A stretch of 64,000 bases of DNA from Azohydromonas lata NBRC 102462 (GTDB taxonomy: Bacteria > Pseudomonadota > Gammaproteobacteria > Burkholderiales > Burkholderiaceae_C): positions 1-64,000 of the forward strand of contig NZ_BCTC01000025.1 in assembly GCF_001571085.1 (NCBI RefSeq), in the 5' to 3' direction. A program made the translations under genes and the position numbers. Under the pieces are notes generated by a model. The model saw nothing but the letters and a program-made list of their open reading frames with translations, searched no databases and was not told where the DNA came from. Of the stretch, positions 9,816 through 18,691 are shown in pieces; the stretch's first letter is position 1, and each line of letters starts with the position of its first letter.

Positions 9816-10697
9816 TCACCCCCGGCTGCTGACCAGCTCCTTGAAGTGCCCAAGCAGCGCCGAGCGGTCGCCTCTCCTGAAATTCATGATCACCGGCGAG
9901 ACCACGCCGGCCTCGGCCACGGGCCGGTAGTCAACGTCGTCGCGGTGCAGCCGGCGCACCGACTCCGGCACCAGCGCCACGCCCAGGCCCGCGGCCACCA
10001 GGCCAATGGCCGTTTGCAGCTCGTTGGCCTCCATGGCCACGCGCGGGGCCAGGCCGTGACCGCGGAACATCTGCAGCACCTGGTCCGCGTAGCTGGGCCG
10101 CGGCCGCGCCGGGTACAGCACCAGCGGCTCCTCGGCCAGCAGTGCAAGGCTCAGCCGCTCGTGGCGCAGCAGCGCGTGGCGCGCGGGCAGGGCGGCCACC
10201 ACGGCCTCTTCCAGCACCGTCTCGGCCTGGATGTCGGGGTCGCCCAGGGGCAGGCGGCCAAAGCCCACGTCGATGCGCCCGGCCTTGAGCGCGTCGGCCT
10301 GCTGCACCGTGGTCAGCTCCGACAGGCTCACCTCCACCTCCGGGTGATCCGCGCGAAAGCGCCGGATGAGCTCCGGCAGCAGCCCGTACAGCGTGGACGG
10401 GACGAAGCCGATGCCGAACCACGCGCGCTGCCCCTGCGCGATGCGCCGCGTCGCCTCGCCCACCTCGGCCAGCCGGCCCAGCACCTGCACCGTCTGCTCC
10501 AGGAAAAAGCGCCCCGCCGGCGTGAGCTGCATGGGGCGCGCCTTGCGGTCCAGCAACTGCGCGCCCAGCGCCTCTTCCAGTTGCTGTATCTGGCGGCTCA
10601 GCGGCGGTTGGGCGATGTGCAGCCGCTCGGCGGCGCGGCTGAAGTTCATCTCGGTGGCCACGGCCTCGAAGTAGCGCAGGTGTCTCAGCTCGATCAT
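9816..10697 (-). CDS. catR: LysR-type regulator of catechol catabolism
   Basis: A 293-residue LysR-family activator. The N-terminal helix-turn-helix M-I-E-L-R-H-L-R-Y-F-x-A-V-A (1-60) and the A-Q-P-P-L-S-R-Q-I recognition helix are classic CatR/CatM/BenM features, followed by the two-lobed effector domain. The ATG at 10697 is the family start; upstream frame extension is noncoding. It is divergent from catBCA, with an ATAC-N7-GTAT site 20 bp before its own start, so autoregulation is likely. The usual co-inducer is cis,cis-muconate. The gene ends beside the iclR repeat copy. Confidence 0.87.
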   Translation of the reverse strand: MIELRHLRYFEAVATEMNFSRAAERLHIAQPPLSRQIQQLEEALGAQLLDRKARPMQLTPAGRFFLEQTVQVLGRLAEVGEATRRIAQGQRAWFGIGFVPSTLYGLLPELIRRFRADHPEVEVSLSELTTVQQADALKAGRIDVGFGRLPLGDPDIQAETVLEEAVVAALPARHALLRHERLSLALLAEEPLVLYPARPRPSYADQVLQMFRGHGLAPRVAMEANELQTAIGLVAAGLGVALVPESVRRLHRDDVDYRPVAEAGVVSPVIMNFRRGDRSALLGHFKELVSSRG

Positions 10698-10716
10698 GGG
10701 GTTTGTACCGGGGAAC

Positions 10717-10733
10717 GATACCTTTGGGGTATC
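10717..10733. promoter_or_regulatory. CatR/BenM-type operator
   Basis: GATACC-N5-GGTATC is a perfect inverted repeat containing the ATAC-N7-GTAT recognition motif of CatR, CatM and BenM. It lies between the divergent catR (10697) and catB (10810) starts, where a muconate-responsive activator would bind. Confidence 0.8.
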
Positions 10734-10809
10734 GCGAAGGATGCCAACGATATTGGACGCCGAGCTCCCTGGCGCCGAACATGTGGACATCCCCCACGCA
10801 ATACCCGGC

Positions 10810-11958
10810 ATGAAACCCGCAACCATTGTTTCCATGGAGGCCGTCCTGGTGGACCTGCCCACCATACGGGCCCACCAGCTGGCCATGACGACCATGCACC
10901 GGCAGACGCTCGTCATCGTCAAGCTGCGCTGCAGCGACGGCATCACCGGCATCGGCGAGGCCACCAGCATCGGCGGCCTGGCCTATGGCGACCAGAGCCC
11001 GGAGAGCACCAAGCTGGCCATCGATGCCTACCTGGCGCCGCTGCTCATCGGCCAGGACGCGGGCAACGTCAACGCCGCCATGGCGCTGGCGGGCAAGCAG
11101 GTGCAGGGCCAGTCCTATGCCAAGTCGGCGATAGAGACGGCGCTGTTCGACGCCCTGGGCCAGCGCCTGGACCAGCCCGTGCACGCGCTGCTGGGCGGCG
11201 CGGTGCGCACCTCGCTGCCGGTGCTGTGGACGCTGGCCAGCGGCGACAGCGGCCGCGACATCGAGGAGGCGCTGTCGCTCATCGAGCAGCGCCGCCACCG
11301 CGTCTTCAAGCTCAAGATCGGCCGCGGCGACCCGGACGCCAACGTCGCCCACGTTGCGCGCATTAAGCAGGCCCTGGGCGCCGACGTGCTCATCACCGTG
11401 GACGTGAACCAGGCCTGGGACGAGGCCACCGCCACGCGCGCCATCGCCGCGCTGGAGGACGCCGGCGTGGGCCTGGTCGAGCAGCCCGTGCCGCGCCGCC
11501 ACCGCCAGGCGCTGCGCCGGCTGGCCCAGCGCTTTGACGTGCCCATCATGGCCGACGAGTCCCTCAACGGCCCCGAGGACGCGCTGGAGCTGGCCGCGGA
11601 AGGCGCGGCCGACGTCTTCGCCTTGAAGATTTCCAAGGCCGGCGGGCTGCTGGCCACGCTGCGCACCGCGGCGGTGGGCGAGGCCGCGGGCGTGGGCCTG
11701 TACGGCGGCACCATGCTCGAAGGCAGCGTGGGCAGCATCGCCGCGGCGCACGCCTTTGCCGCCTGCCCGCAACTGCGCTGGGGCACGGAGCTGTTCGGCC
11801 CGCTGCTGCTCAAGGACGACGTGGTGCTGCAGCGTCCCGTCTACCGCGACTTCGAGCTGCAAGTGCCGCAGGGCCCGGGACTGGGCCTGCGGCTGGACGA
11901 GGACAAGCTGGCCCATTACCGCCGCGACCGCGAGCGCGTGCAGGTGGCCGTGGCCTGA
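10810..11958 (+). CDS. catB: Muconate cycloisomerase
   Basis: A 382-residue enolase-superfamily enzyme that lactonises cis,cis-muconate to muconolactone. The catalytic lysines Lys167 and Lys169 (F-K-L-K-I), metal ligands Asp198, Glu224 and Asp249, and Lys273 (F-A-L-K-I-S-K) all fall at the numbering of the Pseudomonas putida enzyme. The open frame begins further upstream at 10696 but crosses the operator. The ATG at 10810 gives family length, although no strong ribosome binding site precedes it. An in-frame ATG at 10741 with GAAGG close by is an alternative. It is the first gene of catBCA. Confidence 0.93.
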   Translation: MKPATIVSMEAVLVDLPTIRAHQLAMTTMHRQTLVIVKLRCSDGITGIGEATSIGGLAYGDQSPESTKLAIDAYLAPLLIGQDAGNVNAAMALAGKQVQGQSYAKSAIETALFDALGQRLDQPVHALLGGAVRTSLPVLWTLASGDSGRDIEEALSLIEQRRHRVFKLKIGRGDPDANVAHVARIKQALGADVLITVDVNQAWDEATATRAIAALEDAGVGLVEQPVPRRHRQALRRLAQRFDVPIMADESLNGPEDALELAAEGAADVFALKISKAGGLLATLRTAAVGEAAGVGLYGGTMLEGSVGSIAAAHAFAACPQLRWGTELFGPLLLKDDVVLQRPVYRDFELQVPQGPGLGLRLDEDKLAHYRRDRERVQVAVA

Positions 11959-12021
11959 ACGCGCCGGCAAGACCCAAGCACGACCCAAGCACGACTCGAA
12001 CATTACCCAGGAGTGACCACG

Positions 12022-12312
12022 ATGCTGTTTCATGTCCAGATGACCGTGCGCCTGCCGCACGACATGCCCGCCGCGCAGGCCGATGAGCTCAAGGCCCGCG
12101 AGAAGGCCATGGCGCAGGAGCTGCAGCGCGCTGGCAAATGGCGCCACCTGTGGCGCATCGCCGGGCGCTACGCCAACGTGAGCGTGTTCGACGTGAGCGG
12201 CCCCGACGAGCTGCACGACACGCTCTCGCGCCTGCCGCTGTTCCCCTACATGGACATCGAGGTCCAGGCGCTGTGCCGCCACGCCTCGTCCATCCATGCC
12301 GACGACCGCTGA
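12022..12312 (+). CDS. catC: Muconolactone delta-isomerase
   Basis: A 96-residue protein, exactly the usual length. CatC isomerises muconolactone to beta-ketoadipate enol-lactone, the PcaD substrate. The N terminus M-L-F-H-V-Q-M-T-V-R-L-P and internal A-G-K-W-R-H-L-W-R-I-A-G-R-Y-A are family hallmarks. The ATG at 12022 has AGGAG at 12009-12013; the GTG nine bases upstream overlaps that site and is rejected. It is the second gene of the catBCA operon, 63 bp after catB. Confidence 0.95.
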   Translation: MLFHVQMTVRLPHDMPAAQADELKAREKAMAQELQRAGKWRHLWRIAGRYANVSVFDVSGPDELHDTLSRLPLFPYMDIEVQALCRHASSIHADDR

Positions 12313-12346
12313 CCGCGCAACGATTGAACACCGAGGAGACAACGCC

Positions 12347-13273
12347 ATGAGCGCCAACGAATTCACCGTGCAGCAACTGCTGGAACGCGTCAACACCACG
12401 CGCCGCGCCGAGGGCCAGGGCAACGAGCGCGTGCGCCAGATCACGGCACGCATCGTGGCCGACCTGTTCCGCACCATCGACGAGCTGGACGTGAACGCCG
12501 ACGAGTTCTGGGCCGCCACCGACTGGCTCAGCCGCTTGGGCGCCAGCGGGCAGATGGGCCTGATCACGGCCGGCCTGGGCTTCGACCGGCTGCTGGACAT
12601 CCGCGCCGACGAGGCCGACCGCCGCGCCGGCCGCGCCGAGGGCACGCCGCGCGCCATCGAGGGGCCGCTGTACATCGCCGGCGCGCCGTTGAGCCGCTAC
12701 GAGACGCGGCTGGACGAGGGCGAGCCGCGCGGCGAGGTGCTGGTGATGGAGGGCCGCGTGCTGGACGAGCAGGGCCAGCCCGTGGCCGGCGCCCTGGTGG
12801 ACGTGTGGCACGCCAACGAGCAAGGCCGCTACTCGCACTTTGACCCCGAGCAGCCGCCCTACGCGCTGCGCCGCCGCATCGAGACCGACGCGCAGGGCCG
12901 CTACCGCTTTCGCAGCTTCCTGCCGCCGGGCTACGCCATTCCGCCGGGCAGCCCCACCGCCGAGCTGTTCGACGCCCTGGACCGCCATGGCAACCGGCCG
13001 GCGCACATCCACTTCCTGATCGCCGCGCCGGGGCAGCGGCTGCTGACCACGCAGGTCAACCTGCCCGGCGACACCTTCATCGACGACGACTTCGCCTTCG
13101 CCACGCGCGACGGCCTGGTCCTGACGCTGGAGCCCGGCACGCCGCCGCAAGGCTACGAGTCGCTGGGCGTGAACGCGCCGTTCACCCGCGTGCGCTTCGA
13201 TTTCAAGTTGCAGCGCGCGCTGGACGAGGACGAGAGCAAGCCCCTGGCACGCATGGCGCGCGTGAAGGCTTAA
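12347..13273 (+). CDS. catA: Catechol 1,2-dioxygenase
   Basis: A 308-residue intradiol dioxygenase that cleaves catechol to cis,cis-muconate. The non-heme Fe(III) ligands are all present: Tyr162 (G-R-Y-S-H-F-D), Tyr196 (P-P-G-Y-A-I-P), His220 and His222 (R-P-A-H-I-H-F). The N-terminal helical linker domain (1-100) is present. The ATG follows GAGGAG by eight bases. It is last in catBCA and is followed by a terminator. Catechol may come from the Rieske oxygenase of the iac block at 24.7-26.5 kb. A hydroxyquinol-type homologue at 47.1 kb has different surroundings. Confidence 0.95.
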   Translation: MSANEFTVQQLLERVNTTRRAEGQGNERVRQITARIVADLFRTIDELDVNADEFWAATDWLSRLGASGQMGLITAGLGFDRLLDIRADEADRRAGRAEGTPRAIEGPLYIAGAPLSRYETRLDEGEPRGEVLVMEGRVLDEQGQPVAGALVDVWHANEQGRYSHFDPEQPPYALRRRIETDAQGRYRFRSFLPPGYAIPPGSPTAELFDALDRHGNRPAHIHFLIAAPGQRLLTTQVNLPGDTFIDDDFAFATRDGLVLTLEPGTPPQGYESLGVNAPFTRVRFDFKLQRALDEDESKPLARMARVKA

Positions 13274-13353
13274 GGGCGAGCGGCCCAGGCCGCGGCGGCC
13301 CGTCCGCGCCGTGCGGCCCTTGAAGCCACAAGCCCAGCATTCAGGCACCCACA

Positions 13354-13390
13354 GCCCACGGCGGTTCCGCAGGAGCCGCCGTGGGCTTTT
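13354..13390 (+). terminator. Rho-independent terminator of catBCA
   Basis: A perfect 11-bp GC-rich stem (GCCCACGGCGG pairing with CCGCCGTGGGC) with an 11-base loop is followed by TTTT, 81 bp after the catA stop. Confidence 0.85.
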
Positions 13391-13700
13391 CCGCTTTGCG
13401 CATGCCGGATGAAAAGTCTAGGCAGTAGCCCGGAGGGGGAAAACGCCAGCGCCGCCTGTCGCAGACGGGAAGCGCCATGGCGCAGCGGCAAAGCGTCCAG
13501 GGCGCCGCCACCACACCATGGCGTCACCCTTGACCCCCACCGGAGACGACCCATGGACATATTCAAGACCATTCGCCCGGCCCCGACGGCAAGCCATTAA
13601 TTAGAAAAATATCAATAAACGCATGCAGCCGTCAGGCCGCACGGATATTCGAATTCCTGCGGCTGAATGAGTGGCATATATCTATTCGGAGACAAACCCA
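13391..13700. other. Leader region of the NCS1 permease
   Basis: 310 bp between the catBCA terminator and the permease. It has several short self-complementary blocks (for example GCGCCATGGCGC near 13476) and a 15-codon open frame with a ribosome binding site at 13553-13600. It could carry a structured leader, but I could not match it to a known riboswitch class. Confidence 0.35.
13553..13600 (+). CDS. Possible 15-residue leader peptide
   Basis: ATG with GGAG eight bases ahead opens a frame reading M-D-I-F-K-T-I-R-P-A-P-T-A-S-H before TAA. It ends about 100 bp before the permease start. It may be a translated leader or chance; no repeated regulatory codon is obvious. Confidence 0.25.
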   Translation: MDIFKTIRPAPTASH

Positions 13701-15167
13701 ATGAGCAGTCAGAGCAGCGGCGCGGACGATCTCGAAGAGATGCTGCAGCCCATTCCCGAGAGCCGGCGGACCAAAAGCGTCTGGGGCCAGTTCTGGATAT
13801 GGTCGGGCGCCAACGTGGCGCCCATCAACTGGATACTGGGCGCATTGGGCATCAATCTGGGCCTGTCGCTGGCCGACACGGTGACGGTGCTGGTGCTGGG
13901 CAACCTGGTCGGCATGATTGGTTTCGGCGCCTTTGTCCTGCTGGGGCAGAAAACCGGCGTGACCGGCATGGTGCTGTCCCGCGCCGCGTTTGGCCGCAAG
14001 GGCGCTTATTTGCCCGCCGCCATACAGGCCACGCTGGCCGTGGGCTGGACGGCGGTGAATACCTGGATCATTCTCGACCTGGTGATGGCGCTGTTCGGGA
14101 AAATCGGCTGGGTGGACCCGGCCGCCGAGAATTTCTGGTGGCGTTTGTCCACCGCGGCCACCATCATGACCATCCAGGTCGTCATTTGTTATCTCGGCTA
14201 CCGTGCCATTGCGGCCTTCGAGAAATGGACGGTGCCGCCCACGGTGCTGGTGCTCGTGCTCATGAGCCTCGTGGCCTGGACGCAGTTCGACATCGACTGG
14301 TCCTACGCCGGCCCCGCCGACAAGGTGCTCACCGGCATGCCGCGCCTGGCCGCCATGAGCGGCGTGATGACGGCCATAGGCATAGGCTGGGGCATAGGCT
14401 GGTTCACCTACGCGCCGGACTACTCGCGCTTCGTCTCGAATGCCGTGCCCAAAACCCGCCTCTACATTGCCAGCACGCTGGGCCAATTCATTCCGGTCGT
14501 GTGGCTGGGCATATTGGGCGCGAGTTTGGCCACCAAGAACGGCAGCGCCGACCCCGGCGCGCTGATCGTCGACAATTTCGGCGTGCTGGCGATTCCGGTG
14601 CTGGCACTGGTGGTGCACGGCCCCATTGCCACCAATATCATCAATCTCTACACCTTCGGCGTGGCCGCGCAGGCCATGGACATCAAGGTATCGCGGCAAA
14701 AGCTCTCCATACTGGTCGGCATTTTTGCGATGGTCGCGGTCATGTTCTTCATGAAGCAGGAAAACTTCGCCCATGCGCTGGATGCCTGGCTGGTGTCCAT
14801 CGTCGCCTGGGTGGCCACCTGGGGCGGCATCATGGCCGTGCACTGCTTTATTTTTGAGCGCAACACCCGGAATTTCGATTTCCTGTTTGAAGGGGCGGAA
14901 TCCAGGCACATGGACCGCTTCAATCCCGCGGCGCTGGTGGCCTTTGCAGGCGGGCTGGTCTGCACCTATATGTTCATGTACGGGATCATTCCGCTGTTCC
15001 AGGGGCCGGTTGCAAAGGCCATGGGCGGGGTGGACCTGTCCTGGCTGGCCGGCGGCGGCAGCGCCGCGAGCCTGTATTACCTGCTGGGCCGCAAATATGC
15101 CCGCCGCTACCGGCAGCGGCCGTCGTCCCTGAATATCCAGGCGGGCGTTTCCCGTAAATCAGCCTGA
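13701..15167 (+). CDS. NCS1-family nucleobase/creatinine-type permease
   Basis: A 488-residue inner-membrane permease of the nucleobase:cation symporter-1 family (CodB, allantoin and hydantoin permeases), with about 12 hydrophobic segments. The early W-G-Q-F-W-I-W-S-G-A-N segment and the G-x-G-W-G-I-G-W-F-T-Y-A-P-D-Y-S-R motif mark the family. The ATG at 13701 has GGAG at 13688-13691. The creatininase gene follows 74 bp later on the same strand, so creatinine or a related cyclic ureide or pyrimidine is the likely substrate by context. Base composition is a little less GC-rich than the cat genes. Confidence 0.82.
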   Translation: MSSQSSGADDLEEMLQPIPESRRTKSVWGQFWIWSGANVAPINWILGALGINLGLSLADTVTVLVLGNLVGMIGFGAFVLLGQKTGVTGMVLSRAAFGRKGAYLPAAIQATLAVGWTAVNTWIILDLVMALFGKIGWVDPAAENFWWRLSTAATIMTIQVVICYLGYRAIAAFEKWTVPPTVLVLVLMSLVAWTQFDIDWSYAGPADKVLTGMPRLAAMSGVMTAIGIGWGIGWFTYAPDYSRFVSNAVPKTRLYIASTLGQFIPVVWLGILGASLATKNGSADPGALIVDNFGVLAIPVLALVVHGPIATNIINLYTFGVAAQAMDIKVSRQKLSILVGIFAMVAVMFFMKQENFAHALDAWLVSIVAWVATWGGIMAVHCFIFERNTRNFDFLFEGAESRHMDRFNPAALVAFAGGLVCTYMFMYGIIPLFQGPVAKAMGGVDLSWLAGGGSAASLYYLLGRKYARRYRQRPSSLNIQAGVSRKSA

Positions 15168-15241
15168 TGGCCGGATGGCTGGAATATCGGTCGATCCATA
15201 TTTGAAATCTGCTCTTCGCGAGTATTGACAAGGAGTCTTGA

Positions 15242-16012
15242 ATGGACAGCGTCCACATTGCCGAGCTGAGCTGGCCGGTGTACGACGAGAAGGTGAAGCA
15301 CGGCCGCACCGTGGTGCTGCTGCCCATTGGGGCGCTGGAGCAGCACGGGCCGCACATGTCCATGAACCCGGACGTGCTGCTGCCCACGGCGATGGCCGAG
15401 CGGGTGGCCCGAAACATCGGCGCGCTGGTGGCCCCGGCCATCGCCTATGGCTACAAGTCGCAGCAAAAGAGCGGTGGCGGCAACCACATGCCGGGCACCA
15501 CCAGCCTGGACGGGCTGACGCTCACCAGCACCATCAAGGACGTGCTCAAGGAGTTCGCCCGCCACGGGGTGCGCCAGGTGGCCATGGTCAACGGCCACTT
15601 CGAGAACTCCATGTTCATCGTCGAGGGCGTGGACCTGGCGCTGCGCGAGCTGCGCTGGGAAGGCATCCACGACTTCAAGGTCGTGGTGCTGTCCTACTGG
15701 GACTTCGTCACCGAGGACACCATCCGTGCGATCTACCCCTACGGCTTCCCGGGCTGGGCCGTGGAGCACGGCGGGGTGCTGGAGACCTCGTTGATGCTGC
15801 ACCTGCACCCCCAGCTCGTGGACATGAGCAAGGCGGTGGACCAGGAGCCCGCCACGTTCCCGCCTTATGACGTCTTCCCGACCAAGCCGCAATGGACGCC
15901 CTGCAGCGGCTGCCTCTCCTCGGCCAAGCCGGCCTCCGCGGCCAAGGGCAAGCTGTTGCTGGAGGTGTGCGTGGAGGGCATCTCGCAGCAACTGCGCACG
16001 GCGTTTGACTGA
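15242..16012 (+). CDS. Creatininase (creatinine amidohydrolase family)
   Basis: A 256-residue cytosolic metal-dependent amidohydrolase. The binuclear metal ligands of Pseudomonas creatininase are conserved with near-identical numbering: Glu33, His35, Asp44, His119 and Glu121. Trp153, Trp172, His176 and Glu181 match the residues that stack and activate creatinine. Phe120 replaces the tyrosine usual at that position. This is a closer match to true creatininases than to MftE or FAPy-deformylase paralogues. It would open creatinine to creatine. AAGGAG precedes the ATG by six bases. It is paired with the NCS1 permease; no creatinase or sarcosine oxidase is nearby, so further breakdown must be encoded elsewhere. 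Confidence 0.82.
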   Translation: MDSVHIAELSWPVYDEKVKHGRTVVLLPIGALEQHGPHMSMNPDVLLPTAMAERVARNIGALVAPAIAYGYKSQQKSGGGNHMPGTTSLDGLTLTSTIKDVLKEFARHGVRQVAMVNGHFENSMFIVEGVDLALRELRWEGIHDFKVVVLSYWDFVTEDTIRAIYPYGFPGWAVEHGGVLETSLMLHLHPQLVDMSKAVDQEPATFPPYDVFPTKPQWTPCSGCLSSAKPASAAKGKLLLEVCVEGISQQLRTAFD

Positions 16013-16121
16013 AGCGGCGGCGGGCATGCCTTGAAGGGGTCCAGCGACCGCCGATCGTGACGGCGCCTCACGTTCATTGCATTGACGGGAGGTGACGACG
16101 GGCCCGGGAAGGAGTACAGCG

Positions 16122-18569
16122 ATGCCTCTCTGTTCTCCTGCAGGCATGGCCATGGAAACCCATCGCTCCGACCACCACGGGCAACAGCGGCTGGAGCGTG
16201 CGCTGCGCACGCTCAGCGGCTGCAATCGGGCCCTCTTGCGCGCCCGGGAGGAGGCGGCGCTGCTGCAGGAAATCTGCCGCGTCGTGGTCGAGGATGGCGG
16301 CTACGCCCTGGCCCGCATCGGCCGTGCCGAGGGTGATGGGAAGCTGGGCTTCACGCCGCTGGCGCATGCCGGGCGCGGCATAGCCGATGCGGAGGTCAGG
16401 GCCCTGTGGTCCAGCGATGCCGAGCGCGACCGCAGTGCCACCGGCACGGCCATGCGCACCGGTGCCGAGTGCCTGATCAATGACGTGCAGGCTGAAAGTT
16501 ATCCCGCCCTGTGGCGCGACTTCGCGCGCCGCCACGGGCTTGGCTCGGTGCTTGGGCTGCCGCTGCACATCGACGGCGCGCTGTTCGGGGCTTTGACCAT
16601 AGGCGCGCCGGAGGCCGATGCCTTTGGCGCCGAGGAGCGCCAGGTGCTCAAGGAGGTGGCCGACGACGTCGCGTTCGGCCTGGAGTTCCTGCGCCTGCGC
16701 CAGCGGCGCGATCAGGCCGAGGCCGAGGTGCTGCGCCTCAACCGGGCGCTGCGCACGCGCGCGGCCGTCAACCGGGCGCTGGCGCAGGCGCAGGACGAGA
16801 CAGCGCTGCTGCAGGAAATCTGCCGCGTGGCCGTCGAGGACTGCGGCTACCGGCTGGCCTGGGTGGGCTACATCGAGGCCGACGAGGCGCGCACGGTGCG
16901 CCCCATGGCGCACGCCGGCTTCGAGGAAGGTTTCCTGGCCCTGCGGCGCAGCATGACCGCTTCGAAAATCGGCCGCACCATGTCGGCCTGCTTCGACGTG
17001 GCCCGCCCCCTGGTCATGCACGACGTGACCCACAACCCGGCCTACCCGTTTCGCGAGGAGGCGCGCCGGCGCGGGTACGGGTCGCTCGTGACCCTGCCCT
17101 TGCATATCGAGGGCGAGCTGGCGGGGTCGGTGCAGATCCTGGCGGTGGAGACCGATGGGTTCAACGAACAGGAGGTCGAGCTGCTCATGGCCACCGTCGC
17201 CGACCTCGGCTATGGCCTGGGCGCGTTGCGGCAGCGCCTCAAGGCCCAGGCCGCCGAGGAAACGATCAGGCGCATGGCGTATTTCGACCCCGTGACTGGG
17301 CTGCCCAACCGGGCGCGCATGTGCCAGCTGGTGGCCGAAGCCATTGAGGCCGCGCGCGGCGAGCAGCGGTCGCTGGCCTTCGTGCGCATCGGCATGGCGC
17401 ATCTTCAGGAAATCAACGAGACGCTGGGCAGTCTGGAGGTGGACAAGCTGGTGCAGGCCGTCGCGCAACGGCTGCAGCACCTGCTTGGCGGCACCGGCAC
17501 CCTCGGACGGCTGACCGATGCGGAGTTCGCCGTCCTGCTGCCGCGCGCGGGCGCCGAGCAGGCCACGCAGCGGGCGCAGCAGCTCCTGGGCGCCCTGGAC
17601 GCGCCGGTCGATGTCGCGGGCGTGCTGCTCGATGCGCGCTCCAGCGCGGGCATCAGCCTGTTCCCCGGGCATGCGACGGACGCCGGCGTGCTCATGCGCC
17701 GGGCCGGCATCGCGCTCACGCAAGCCCGCGCCACGGGCGCCGCGTTGCAACTCTTCAGAAGCGGGTTCGACCGGGAGTGCGCCCAGCGCCTGGAGCTCAT
17801 GGGCGCGCTGCGGGGCGCCATCGAGCACGACGAGTTGCGGCTGTACTGCCAGCCCAAGCTCAAGATCGCGTCCGGCGAGGTCTGCGGCGCTGAAGCGCTC
17901 GTGCGCTGGCAGCATGCCCGCCTGGGAGAGGTGAACCCGGGCGAGTTCATCGGCCTGGCCGAGCAGACCGGGCTCATCACGCCGCTGACCTACTGGATGC
18001 TGGAATCGGCGCTGCGCCACTGCTATGCCTGGCGCCAGCAGGGCAGGACACAGCCGCTGTCGGTGAACCTTTCCGCGCGCGACCTGCACGACCCCAAGCT
18101 GCTGGCACGCATAGAAGGCGCGCTGGCCACCTGGGGCGCCGAGCCGGACTGGATCGAGTTCGAGCTGACCGAGAGCGCGCTGATGCTCGACCCGGTGGCC
18201 GCGCTGGAGAAGCTGCAGCAGCTCAAGCGGCTGGAGCTGCGCTTGGCCATCGACGACTACGGCACCGGCTACTCCTCGCTGTCATACCTGCAGCGCCTGC
18301 CGGTGGACGCCATCAAGATCGACCAGTCGTTCATCCGGAACATGCAGCGCGACAACGACTCTGCGGCCATCGTGCACTCCACCATCGACCTGGCCCACAG
18401 CCTGCGCCTGCTGGTCATCGCCGAGGGCGTGGAAGACGAGCAGACCTTCACCCGCCTGGCGGCCATGGCCTGTGACCAGGTGCAGGGCTACTGCATCAGC
18501 CGGCCCATGCCGGCGGAGCAGTTTTCGCACTGGTGCGTACAGCACGCCGGACAGCCGGGCCTGGCTTGA
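16122..18569 (+). CDS. GAF-GAF-GGDEF-EAL cyclic-di-GMP phosphodiesterase
   Basis: An 815-residue cytosolic signalling protein without membrane segments. Two GAF-type sensor domains (about 20-190 and 215-375) share repeated blocks such as L-L-Q-E-I-C-R-V-x-V-E-D-x-G-Y. A GGDEF-like domain (about 390-545) follows, whose signature is degenerate: T-D-A-E-F near 465 replaces G-G-D-E-F, so cyclase activity is unlikely. The EAL domain (about 560-805) is intact, with E-A-L near residue 590, N-L-S-A-R-D, F-E-L-T-E-S and I-D-D-Y-G-T-G-Y-S-S-L near 710. The likely role is c-di-GMP hydrolysis controlled by an unknown ligand. The ATG at 16122 has AAGGAG seven bases ahead; a GTG at 16092 is an alternative. 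Confidence 0.88.
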   Translation: MPLCSPAGMAMETHRSDHHGQQRLERALRTLSGCNRALLRAREEAALLQEICRVVVEDGGYALARIGRAEGDGKLGFTPLAHAGRGIADAEVRALWSSDAERDRSATGTAMRTGAECLINDVQAESYPALWRDFARRHGLGSVLGLPLHIDGALFGALTIGAPEADAFGAEERQVLKEVADDVAFGLEFLRLRQRRDQAEAEVLRLNRALRTRAAVNRALAQAQDETALLQEICRVAVEDCGYRLAWVGYIEADEARTVRPMAHAGFEEGFLALRRSMTASKIGRTMSACFDVARPLVMHDVTHNPAYPFREEARRRGYGSLVTLPLHIEGELAGSVQILAVETDGFNEQEVELLMATVADLGYGLGALRQRLKAQAAEETIRRMAYFDPVTGLPNRARMCQLVAEAIEAARGEQRSLAFVRIGMAHLQEINETLGSLEVDKLVQAVAQRLQHLLGGTGTLGRLTDAEFAVLLPRAGAEQATQRAQQLLGALDAPVDVAGVLLDARSSAGISLFPGHATDAGVLMRRAGIALTQARATGAALQLFRSGFDRECAQRLELMGALRGAIEHDELRLYCQPKLKIASGEVCGAEALVRWQHARLGEVNPGEFIGLAEQTGLITPLTYWMLESALRHCYAWRQQGRTQPLSVNLSARDLHDPKLLARIEGALATWGAEPDWIEFELTESALMLDPVAALEKLQQLKRLELRLAIDDYGTGYSSLSYLQRLPVDAIKIDQSFIRNMQRDNDSAAIVHSTIDLAHSLRLLVIAEGVEDEQTFTRLAAMACDQVQGYCISRPMPAEQFSHWCVQHAGQPGLA

Positions 18570-18630
18570 TGCGGGGTGCCTGCCGCCCAGCCCCCGGGCC
18601 GGCTCCGTCTTGAAGGGTGGATTTTCCCGA

Positions 18631-18658
18631 TGGGAACAAAATAAGGTTGTTTGTCCCA
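18631..18658. promoter_or_regulatory. Imperfect palindrome upstream of the toxin-antitoxin operon
   Basis: TGGGAACAAA and TTTGTCCCA form an inverted repeat (one extra A in the left arm) in an AT-rich stretch 34 bp before the antitoxin start. Antitoxins of this family repress their own operon by binding such dyads. Confidence 0.5.
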
Positions 18659-18691
18659 AATGGTACTATCACGGCGTTACCGTGAGCTGCC

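Noticed and set aside
9931-12675. A 914-codon minus-strand open frame through catR and catB
   Set aside because: It is a third-position GC artefact; catB and catC carry all diagnostic residues on the plus strand.
13405-13545. Possible riboswitch before the NCS1 permease
   Set aside because: I compared it by eye with guanidine, glycine, cobalamin, TPP and purine consensus cores and found no match, so only a generic leader is reported.
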